Positions 1 to 5,076 of a stretch of DNA of 7,128 nucleotides are shown here, piece by piece. Each line of letters begins with the position of its first letter. The first letter of the stretch is position 1. This DNA is from an uncultured Lachnospiraceae bacterium (GTDB lineage: Bacteria > Bacillota > Clostridia > Lachnospirales > Lachnospiraceae), in the NCBI GenBank assembly GCA_900539175.1, contig UQAW01000124.1, forward strand, positions 1-7,128, written 5' to 3'. A program made the translations under genes and the position numbers. The notes under the pieces were generated by a model. That model had not been told where the DNA came from. It worked only from the letters and a program-made list of their open reading frames with translations, and did no database searches.

Positions 1-1
1 G

Positions 2-88
2 AAAGCCGCCATGGTATCTAATCTTCTGGTAGTGCTCTGCGGAAATCATGATGCCCAGCCGGTAGTGAATTCCGGCAGTCTCTACTAG
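2..88 (+). CDS. SPFH/band-7 (stomatin/prohibitin-like) protein, C-terminal fragment
   Basis: An open frame runs from the window edge to a TAG at 86-88 and encodes about 28 residues, containing NLLVVLCGNHDAQPVV and ending GSLY. From memory this resembles the C-terminal tail of clostridial SPFH-domain proteins, where a conserved hydrophobic NLxVVLC segment is followed by a xPVxNxGxLY end. SPFH proteins are membrane-associated scaffolds that form oligomeric microdomains. The gene continues upstream of the window, so the SPFH domain itself cannot be seen. The stop lies 2 nt before the next start codon, as expected for a translationally coupled pair, and that small ribbon-helix-helix gene is a frequent neighbour of this family in Lachnospiraceae. 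The identification rests on a short tail and should be treated as probable only. Confidence 0.55.
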   Translation, partial: KAAMVSNLLVVLCGNHDAQPVVNSGSLY

Positions 89-90
89 TT

Positions 91-294
91 ATGGCAGATA
101 AAGCCAAAAAACAGATTCCGCTCAGGCTCTCAGCAAAACTTTATGACCAGATAGCTGCCTGGGCGGAGGATGATTTCCGCTCCGTCAACGGCCAAATCGA
201 GTATCTTCTTTCCGAGTGTGTCCGCCAACGTAAAAAGAATGGTAAGTATATTCCTGAAACACTGGATGAGCCGCCGGAACTGGATATTCACTAA
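91..294 (+). CDS. Small Arc-like ribbon-helix-helix DNA-binding protein
   Basis: This 67-residue protein has the layout of an Arc/MetJ-type ribbon-helix-helix repressor. A short basic and hydrophobic strand (about residues 7-13, KQIPLRL) would enter the DNA major groove. Helix A spans about 14-27, and helix B begins at the RSVNGQIEYLL segment (about 30-40), which closely parallels the RSVNSEI segment of phage P22 Arc. The acidic, proline-containing tail (about 53-67) is probably disordered. Such proteins act as dimers; the target is unknown. Close relatives are sometimes mislabelled as a PTS ascorbate IIC subunit, which makes no sense for a soluble 67-residue protein. No good Shine-Dalgarno sequence precedes the ATG, which lies 2 nt after the upstream stop, so translation probably depends on coupling to that gene. 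A hairpin terminator follows directly. Confidence 0.8.
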   Translation: MADKAKKQIPLRLSAKLYDQIAAWAEDDFRSVNGQIEYLLSECVRQRKKNGKYIPETLDEPPELDIH

Positions 295-298
295 CTAT

Positions 299-348
299 AG
301 GAACCTGTCGCCCTGATTAAGTATGTCAGGGTAACAGGTTTCCTTTTT
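299..348 (+). terminator. Intrinsic terminator after the SPFH/RHH genes
   Basis: CCCTGA (311-316) pairs with TCAGGG (326-331), and AACCTGT (302-308) pairs with ACAGGTT (334-340). Between the two stem parts lie one G-U pair and one mismatch. The loop is 9 nt, and the 3' side continues into CCTTTTT (342-348). This is a classic rho-independent terminator that separates the upstream genes from the two-component operon. Confidence 0.9.
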
Positions 349-359
349 ATAAAAAATTA

Positions 360-378
360 ATTTCACAGTTATTTCACA
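360..378 (+). promoter_or_regulatory. Direct repeat ATTTCACA x2, candidate OmpR-family operator
   Basis: ATTTCACA occurs at 360-367 and again at 371-378, an exact 11-bp period (TTCACA-N5-TTCACA). Tandem 6-7 bp half-sites repeating every 11 bp on one face of the helix are the known binding pattern of OmpR/PhoB-family regulators; Bacillus PhoP boxes are TTAACA-like with the same spacing. The repeat lies just upstream of the -10 box, where a weak -35 would be. It is therefore well placed for activation by the response regulator encoded directly downstream. The assignment to that regulator is inference. Confidence 0.55.
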
Positions 379-384
379 AGGGAA

Positions 385-393
385 TGCTATAAT
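385..393 (+). promoter_or_regulatory. Extended -10 promoter of the two-component operon
   Basis: The sequence TGCTATAAT carries a perfect -10 hexamer (388-393) with the TGn extension. No good -35 hexamer lies 16-18 bp upstream (the 17-bp position reads ACAGTT), which fits an activator-dependent or extended -10 promoter. The start of transcription would be near 400, leaving a leader of about 100 nt before the response regulator. Confidence 0.65.
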
Positions 394-499
394 AGACAAA
401 AAATGGCACAGGTGTTTTAGAAGTATTGGTTTTGTGTTATTATAACATCATAGAATGAATAAGGAATAGACTTTATATATGAGAAAGGCAGGGACTGGC

Positions 500-1180
500 A
501 TGGACAAGTTAAAAATTTTGGTTGTAGATGATGAGAGCAGGATGCGGAAATTAGTAAAAGATTTCCTAACCAAGAGTGGATATGAAGTACTGGAAGCAGG
601 AGATGGAGAAGAAGCTGTAGATTTGTTTTATAAAGAAAAGGACATCGCGCTGATTATTCTGGATGTGATGATGCCGAAGATGGATGGGTGGCAGGTCTGC
701 CGGGAAATCAGGCAGTATTCGAAGATTCCGGTTATTATGCTCACGGCAAAGAGTGATGAGCGGGATGAGTTATTAGGGTTTGAACTGGGGGTGGATGAAT
801 ATATTTCGAAGCCATTCAGTCCGAAGATTCTGGTTGCAAGAGTGGAGGCAATCCTTCGCAGAACAGGAGTTGCCAATCCGGGTGAGAAACTGGAAGCGGG
901 CGGTATTGTGATAGACAAGGCGGCACATCTGGCTACCCTGGATGGAAGAACGATGGAGCTAAGCTATAAGGAATTTGAGCTTTTGACGTATTTCCTGGAG
1001 AACCGGGGAATTGCCCTTTCGCGGGAAAAAATTTTAAACCACGTCTGGAATTATGATTATTTTGGGGATGCAAGGACAATTGATACCCATGTTAAGAAAC
1101 TGAGAAGCAAGATGGGGGATAAGGGTGAATTTATCAAGACCATCTGGGGAATGGGATATAAATTCGAGGTGGATGCATGA
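500..1180 (+). CDS. OmpR/PhoB-family response regulator
   Basis: This is a two-domain transcriptional regulator of 226 residues. The N-terminal receiver domain (about 1-120) has the acidic pocket D10-D11, phospho-acceptor D55 in LDVMMP, switch T82, aromatic Y101 and conserved K104 in SKPF. The C-terminal winged-helix domain (about 130-226) ends with the family-typical TIDTHVKKLRSKMG and IWGMGYKF segments. Phosphorylation by the adjacent kinase should drive dimerisation on tandem DNA half-sites, such as those at 360-378. I chose the ATG at 500 because the protein then begins MDKLKILVVDDE, as is usual for the family, with AGGG at 490-493 six bases upstream. An in-frame ATG at 479 would add MRKAGTG, but its nearest purine-rich stretch (461-465) is 13 nt away. 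The stop overlaps the kinase start. The regulon cannot be read from sequence. Confidence 0.95.
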   Translation: MDKLKILVVDDESRMRKLVKDFLTKSGYEVLEAGDGEEAVDLFYKEKDIALIILDVMMPKMDGWQVCREIRQYSKIPVIMLTAKSDERDELLGFELGVDEYISKPFSPKILVARVEAILRRTGVANPGEKLEAGGIVIDKAAHLATLDGRTMELSYKEFELLTYFLENRGIALSREKILNHVWNYDYFGDARTIDTHVKKLRSKMGDKGEFIKTIWGMGYKFEVDA

Positions 1181-2637
1181 AACATTCGATCAGACGCAGG
1201 ATTGCATTTACATTCATCGGACTGGTGGGCCTTGCGGTATTTCTGATCGGGATTTTGAATTATACGATGCTGCCGCAGTATTATACGATGAAAAAGACGG
1301 AGATTCTTGAGAAAAGCTGGGATATGATCAATGCGGTTGCGGTGATTCCGGATGGGATTCAGGAGGATACCCTGCATTTTTGTATCAACAATAATCTGGA
1401 TATTGTGGTTACAGATGCAGAACTTGGAGCTGCATACAGTAACAGTAATACCCTGGATTCCAACCGTATGGTCACACGACTTTTTGGATATGCGACACGG
1501 ATGGATAAAAATCGGCGTGATATCCTGAAAGAAAGTGGACAGTATCAGGTACAGAAGTCTTATGATCCATATGTGGGACTGGAGTATCTGGAATTGTGGG
1601 GGCAGTTGGACAGCGGAGGTTACTATATGGCAAGGTGTCCGCTTGAGAGTATCCGGGAGGCATCGCTGATTTCCAACCAGTTTTATATGATTACCGGAAT
1701 TTTCATATTGGCGGCAGGCTGTATCGCGATCTGGATGCTGACGAAAAGAATCGTAAAACCGCTTCAGAATCTGACGGTATTGTCTCAGAGAATGGCATCT
1801 TTGGATTTTGATGTGAAGTATGAGGAGAGCGGTGAAGAGGAACTTGACGAATTAGGAAATAATTTCAATAAGATGTCCGGAAAACTGGAGGAGACGATCA
1901 CGGAACTGAAGACAGCGAATGTAGAACTTCAGAAGGATATTCAGGAAAAAGACCAGATTGATGAGATGCGAAAGGAGTTTCTTTCCAATGTCACACATGA
2001 GCTGAAAACACCGATTGCGTTAATTCAGGGATATGCGGAAGGGCTGAAGGACTGTATCAATGATGATGCCGAAAGCCGTGAATTTTATTGTGACGTGATT
2101 ATTGATGAATCATGCAAGATGAATAATATGGTAAAACAGCTTCTGAACTTGAATCAATTGGAATTCGGCAATGATCAGGTGAATATGGAGCGGTTCAGCC
2201 TGGCAGAGCTGATTCGGGGTGTGCTGCAGTCTTCTCATATTCTGATTGAACAGAAAGCTGCAAAGGTTTTCTGTCATGTACCGGAATCACTGTATGTCTG
2301 GGGCGATGAATTCAAGGTGGAAGAAGTTGTCACAAACTATCTGACGAATGCCCTGAATCATCTGGATGGTGAAAAGACAATAGAGATCACCTGCGAGGAA
2401 AAAGACGGAATTGTGCGCACTACGGTATTTAACACAGGGAAGCCGATTCCTGATGAAGATCTGGACAAGATCTGGATTAAATTTTATAAGGTGGACAAGG
2501 CGCGGACCAGAGAGTACGGAGGCAGCGGAATTGGGTTATCCATTGTAAAAGCGATTATAGATTCCATGCATCAGGAGTGCGGAGCTACGAATTATGAAAA
2601 TGGAGTTGCGTTCTGGTTTACTTTAGAGCGCGTTTGA
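1177..2637 (+). CDS. Membrane sensor histidine kinase with HAMP domain
   Basis: This 486-residue class I sensor kinase partners the preceding response regulator; its ATG overlaps that gene's TGA (ATGA), indicating translational coupling. Transmembrane segment 1 is about 10-29, followed by an extracytoplasmic sensor region of about 135 residues (30-167) that I do not recognise. Transmembrane segment 2 is about 169-188, then a HAMP linker (about 189-242) and a coiled-coil-like stretch (about 237-262). The HisKA domain carries the phospho-accepting H274 in NVTHELKTP. The ATPase domain has the N box around N387/N391, G1 as NTGKPIP (419-425), the F box KFYKVDKAR (435-443) and G2 as GGSGIGLS (448-455). 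All catalytic elements are intact. The NTG form of the G1 box is usual in related Firmicutes kinases. The signal sensed is unknown, and relatives are often loosely annotated as VanS- or BaeS-like without functional support. Confidence 0.95.
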   Translation: MKHSIRRRIAFTFIGLVGLAVFLIGILNYTMLPQYYTMKKTEILEKSWDMINAVAVIPDGIQEDTLHFCINNNLDIVVTDAELGAAYSNSNTLDSNRMVTRLFGYATRMDKNRRDILKESGQYQVQKSYDPYVGLEYLELWGQLDSGGYYMARCPLESIREASLISNQFYMITGIFILAAGCIAIWMLTKRIVKPLQNLTVLSQRMASLDFDVKYEESGEEELDELGNNFNKMSGKLEETITELKTANVELQKDIQEKDQIDEMRKEFLSNVTHELKTPIALIQGYAEGLKDCINDDAESREFYCDVIIDESCKMNNMVKQLLNLNQLEFGNDQVNMERFSLAELIRGVLQSSHILIEQKAAKVFCHVPESLYVWGDEFKVEEVVTNYLTNALNHLDGEKTIEITCEEKDGIVRTTVFNTGKPIPDEDLDKIWIKFYKVDKARTREYGGSGIGLSIVKAIIDSMHQECGATNYENGVAFWFTLERV

Positions 2638-2672
2638 AACCTGCTTTCTGCAAGAGGTGTGCTCAATCGTGT

Positions 2673-2703
2673 GAATGGTACAGTTTCCGGCTGTTTCATT
2701 TTT
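2673..2703 (+). terminator. Weak hairpin terminator after the kinase gene
   Basis: AATGG (2674-2678) pairs with TCATT (2696-2700, the last pair being G-U), and ACAG (2680-2683) pairs with CTGT (2691-2694). One T-T mismatch lies between them, the loop is 7 nt and TTTTT follows at 2699-2703. The stem is short and imperfect, so termination is probably partial. It overlaps the -35 region of the next promoter. Confidence 0.4.
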
Positions 2704-2720
2704 AAAAAATGTGATATACT
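2692..2720 (+). promoter_or_regulatory. Probable promoter of the PHP gene
   Basis: TGATATACT (2712-2720) gives a one-mismatch -10 box (TATACT) with the TGn extension. The position 17 bp upstream (2692-2697, TGTTTC) is a poor -35. Transcription would begin near 2727, about 87 nt before the chosen start codon. Confidence 0.5.
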
Positions 2721-2813
2721 AAAGAAGTAGGAAAGCCGCATTGGAAAGTATGAGACTGCTTGGCTGGTGCGGCAGTGTATCTATGGGAAAATGTCACGGA
2801 AAGAAGTGGTTCT

Positions 2814-3623
2814 ATGAAATTTGATATGCATTGCCACACAAAAGAAGGCTCCATGGATGGAAAAGTCATCATTGAGGAATATATACGGCGGCTCAAAGAG
2901 CAGGGATTCGGGGGAATGCTGGTTTCTGACCATAATTCTTATGATGGATACCGCGAGTGGAAAAAGTCTATTAAAGGAAAGCAGCATCAAGATTTTGTTG
3001 TATTAAAAGGCGTGGAGTATGATACGAGAGATTGCGGACATATCCTTGTGATTATGCCGGAAGGGGTTAAACTCTGGATTCTTGAGATGCGGGGGCTCCC
3101 GGTAGCAAGATTGATTCGAATTGTACATTTTTATGGCGGGATTTTGGGACCGGCACATCCATTCGGCGAAAAATATATGAGTGCCATGACGACACAGGAG
3201 AGAAAAGAAAAGTATGCCAGAAAATTGGGAGCATTGATTGAACAGTTTGATTTCATTGAGATATTCAATGCCTGTGAAAAAAAGGAAGTTAATGATAAGG
3301 CATATGAACTCGCACAGGAATACAACAAGCCCGGATTCGGAGGCAGTGATGCCCACAAGTCGGATTGTATCGGTAAGGCTTATACAGAACTGCCGGATTC
3401 GATCCGCTCGGAATCTGATTTGATTGCATATATCAAAACAAATCCGCGGATTGAATGTGGAGGAAGCTTTTACGAGCGAACAACAAAAGACCGTCTGGGA
3501 AGGATTAATGCAGTTCTGGTGGAATCCTTTTATGTTTATAATAAGATGGGGAATGCCTTACGGAGCCGGAAGAGGAAGCGGGAATTGAAGGTTATCTTTG
3601 ACCGAAGGAAAGGTTTGCACTAA
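2814..3623 (+). CDS. PHP-domain metal-dependent phosphoesterase
   Basis: This 269-residue stand-alone PHP (polymerase and histidinol phosphatase) family protein is a soluble hydrolase expected to hold a multinuclear metal centre. The expected ligands all appear in order: H6 and H8 (DMHCHT), D15, H40 (SDHNS), E68 (GVEYD), H76, H115 (PAHPFG), and D179 and H181 (GGSDAH). The active site therefore looks intact. Family members act on phosphoesters such as histidinol phosphate, nucleotide 3',5'-bisphosphates and short nucleic acids; the substrate here cannot be told. The last 20 residues are strongly basic (RSRKRKREL), which might suggest contact with nucleic acid or membrane. I chose the ATG at 2814 because PHP proteins usually start just before the HxH motif and GGAAAG lies about 10 nt upstream. 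A TTG at 2760 would add 18 unrelated residues. The gene stands between the kinase and the ribosomal operon with its own promoter. Confidence 0.88.
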   Translation: MKFDMHCHTKEGSMDGKVIIEEYIRRLKEQGFGGMLVSDHNSYDGYREWKKSIKGKQHQDFVVLKGVEYDTRDCGHILVIMPEGVKLWILEMRGLPVARLIRIVHFYGGILGPAHPFGEKYMSAMTTQERKEKYARKLGALIEQFDFIEIFNACEKKEVNDKAYELAQEYNKPGFGGSDAHKSDCIGKAYTELPDSIRSESDLIAYIKTNPRIECGGSFYERTTKDRLGRINAVLVESFYVYNKMGNALRSRKRKRELKVIFDRRKGLH

Positions 3624-3637
3624 AAATAAAAAAGCAC

Positions 3638-3666
3638 TTTACAACTGCTGTTTGATATGGTAGAAT
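3638..3666 (+). promoter_or_regulatory. Strong promoter of rpsF-rpsR
   Basis: The -35 box TTTACA (3638-3643) and -10 box TAGAAT (3661-3666) are separated by exactly 17 bp, and TGG precedes the -10 as a TGn extension. Each hexamer differs from consensus at one position. This is the best-formed promoter in the window, as expected for ribosomal protein genes. Transcription should start near 3673. Confidence 0.85.
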
Positions 3667-3672
3667 GTCAAA

Positions 3673-3732
3673 TTGTGGGACTTGTTTCCACAAGATCCTT
3701 GTTCCCTGCATGAAGCAGGGGGCCAAAAGTCC
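3673..3732 (+). promoter_or_regulatory. Structured rpsF leader, candidate ribosomal-protein autoregulation site
   Basis: Hairpin A pairs TTGTGG (3673-3678) with CCACAA (3688-3693) and would sit at the very 5' end of the transcript. Hairpin B pairs CCCTGC (3704-3709) with GCAGGG (3715-3720) around an ATGAA loop. In an alternative fold GGACTT (3678-3683) pairs with AAGTCC (3727-3732), enclosing hairpin B, ending just before the ribosome binding site and excluding hairpin A. Leaders of rpsF in many bacteria bind the S6:S18 complex to repress translation. I could not match the published S6:S18 consensus with confidence, so the role is inferred from position and structure. Confidence 0.45.
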
Positions 3733-3735
3733 AAA

Positions 3736-3742
3736 AGGAGGT
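3736..3742 (+). promoter_or_regulatory. Ribosome binding site deciding the rpsF start
   Basis: AGGAGGT is a full Shine-Dalgarno sequence 11 nt before the ATG at 3754. It settles the start against a TTG at 3673 in the same frame, which would lie at the transcription start and add 27 residues absent from S6 proteins. Confidence 0.9.
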
Positions 3743-3753
3743 TAACGAACAGC

Positions 3754-4044
3754 ATGAACAAGTACGAATTAGCATTGGTCGTAAGTGCAAAGATTGAAGA
3801 CGAGGAAAGAGCTGCAGTAGTAGAGAAAGCGAAAGGCTATATTACTCGTTACAACGGCACAATCACCGAAGTAGAAGAATGGGGTAAGAAGAGATTAGCT
3901 TACGAGATTAATCACATGCGCGAAGGCTTCTACTATTTCATTCAGTTTGAAGCAGATGCAGATTGTCCGGCAGAAGTAGAGCGCCACGCTCGTATTATGG
4001 ACAACGTATTGAGATACTTGGTTGTCAGAAAAGACGCTAAGTAG
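3754..4044 (+). CDS. rpsF: 30S ribosomal protein S6
   Basis: This is a 96-residue protein of the usual S6 length. It begins MNKYELALVV and carries the family segments EEWGKKRLAYEI (about 47-58), GFYYFIQFEAD (about 64-74) and, near the end, RIMDNVLRYLVVRKD. S6 binds the 30S platform next to S18 and helps fold the central domain of 16S rRNA. Only short acidic stretches such as EDEER are present, and there is no long acidic tail of the E. coli kind. Codon choice is more restricted than in neighbouring genes, as expected for high expression. The gene has its own strong promoter and a structured leader. It is followed 91 nt later by rpsR, without the ssb gene that normally lies between the two in Firmicutes. 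Confidence 0.98.
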   Translation: MNKYELALVVSAKIEDEERAAVVEKAKGYITRYNGTITEVEEWGKKRLAYEINHMREGFYYFIQFEADADCPAEVERHARIMDNVLRYLVVRKDAK

Positions 4045-4135
4045 AACGGTTTTATCAGCGTGCTTCCGTCAGGGAGTGGTGAATAAAATCTTTGTTAAGA
4101 ACGAATCAGAATGAAAATAGAAGGAGGAAAAGCAA

Positions 4136-4369
4136 ATGGCTTTCAATAGAGGTGAAAGACGCGGACGCAGAAGAAAAGTATGCGTATTCTGCGGAAAAGA
4201 CAATGTAATTGATTACAAAGATGCAAACAAACTGAGCAGATATGTATCTGAGAGAGGTAAAATCCTTCCGAGAAGAGTGACAGGAAACTGTGCAAAGCAT
4301 CAGAGAGAGATTACTTCTGCTGTTAAGAGAGCACGTCATATGGCTATTATGCCATACGTGGCTGACTAA
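4136..4369 (+). CDS. rpsR: 30S ribosomal protein S18, zinc-binding form
   Basis: This 77-residue protein shows the S18 core YKDANKLSRYVSERGKILPRR (residues 27-47) and TGNCAKHQRE. S18 pairs with S6 on the 30S platform. Cysteines C16 and C19 (CVFC) with C52 and H55 (CAKH) form a likely zinc site, so this is the C+ form of S18 rather than the zinc-free paralogue. The N-terminus is rich in arginine. The start is fixed by AAGGAGG at 4121-4127, 8 nt upstream. It is probably co-transcribed with rpsF, and a strong hairpin terminator begins 16 nt after its stop. Confidence 0.98.
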   Translation: MAFNRGERRGRRRKVCVFCGKDNVIDYKDANKLSRYVSERGKILPRRVTGNCAKHQREITSAVKRARHMAIMPYVAD

Positions 4370-4385
4370 TCGGTAGATTAGGATT

Positions 4386-4425
4386 GAAAGAAACCGCCAT
4401 TACCTGGGTAGTGGCGGTTTCTTTC
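4386..4425 (+). terminator. Terminator of the rpsF-rpsR operon
   Basis: GAAAGAAACCGCCA (4386-4399) pairs perfectly over 14 bp with TGGCGGTTTCTTTC (4412-4425), and the stem extends inward to leave a small loop. The GC core is followed by a T-rich 3' arm that doubles as the U-tract. The matching A-rich 5' arm suggests it could work in both directions. Confidence 0.88.
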
Positions 4426-4484
4426 GTATTACTGCGGGTGAAAGTGTTTTGCAATCGTTTGGAAATGGCGAGGTGGAGAGGAAG

Positions 4485-5009
4485 ATGAAGTTTAAGATTA
4501 TAGAGGCATCTGAAAGAGATACGGACCGAATTACGGCTCTGATTTCCAGCGTATGGGAAGAGATGGAGCAGAAAGAATGGTTTGTAGCCGATAATGCTGA
4601 TTATACACGAGAGATGTTAAGAAGCGGAAAAGGTATTGGTTATATGGCGATCGAGGAAGAGACAGGAGCATTAGCAGGTGTTTTTATGGCGGTTTTTCCG
4701 GGCGATTCCGAGGAAAATCTTGGAAGGGATGCGGACTTGCCCAAGGAAGAGCTGTCTAAGGTTGCTCATATGGATTCTGTTGCAGTGCTTCGGGAATATC
4801 GCGGCAATCATCTTCAGTACCGGCTGATGCAGGAAGCAGAACAAAGGCTGATCAAAAAGGGGTATCGCTACCTGATGTGCACCATACACCCTGAGAATCA
4901 ATACAGCATGCAAAATGCAGTGGAACAGGGATATCGGGTGGTAGCGCTGAAAGAGAAATACGGCGGTTATCTGAGGAATATTCTCTTGAAAATATGTACG
5001 GAAGTGTGA
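4485..5009 (+). CDS. GNAT-family N-acetyltransferase
   Basis: This 174-residue protein has the order of a GNAT domain. Its N-terminal helices carry an acceptor-side region (ISSVWEEMEQKEWF), followed by central strands GYMAIEEE and GALAGVFMAVFP. The acetyl-CoA-binding motif A follows as HMDSVAVLREYRGNHLQ (about 95-111), with RxxRG in the pyrophosphate loop. Motif B is HPENQYSMQNAVEQGY (about 135-150). The substrate, whether amine, peptide or protein N-terminus, cannot be deduced. The ATG at 4485 is preferred because GGAG (4475-4478) lies six bases upstream and the protein opens MKFKIIEAS, as GNATs often do. A TTG at 4449 would add 12 residues. No convincing promoter lies between the rpsR terminator and this gene. 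It is 67 nt upstream of recQ with no terminator between, so the two are probably co-transcribed, but a shared function is not implied. Confidence 0.85.
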   Translation: MKFKIIEASERDTDRITALISSVWEEMEQKEWFVADNADYTREMLRSGKGIGYMAIEEETGALAGVFMAVFPGDSEENLGRDADLPKEELSKVAHMDSVAVLREYRGNHLQYRLMQEAEQRLIKKGYRYLMCTIHPENQYSMQNAVEQGYRVVALKEKYGGYLRNILLKICTEV

Positions 5010-5076
5010 AAGTATGCAAACACGCTTTAGGCGTTGAATTGTTGCGTAACAGAGAACAGAGTATATAGGAGGTTTC

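Noticed and set aside
1..9. GAAAGCCGC shared with 2731-2739
   Set aside because: A 9-bp match in 7 kb is not meaningful and the flanks differ.
2760..2813. TTG start extending the PHP protein
   Set aside because: The added residues do not belong to the PHP fold, which starts just before the HxH motif, and the ATG at 2814 has a plausible ribosome binding site.
3003..3358. Minus-strand frames opposite the PHP gene
   Set aside because: They are antisense to conserved metal-ligand motifs and have no recognisable family.
3673..3753. N-terminal extension of S6 from a TTG start
   Set aside because: It would start at the predicted transcription start, runs through the leader hairpins and has no counterpart in S6 proteins; AGGAGGT directs the start at 3754.
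5034..5067. Possible promoter directly before recQ (TTGAAT or TTGCGT with TATATA)
   Set aside because: The spacings are 22 and 14 bp, outside the workable range, and the TATATA runs into the ribosome binding site.
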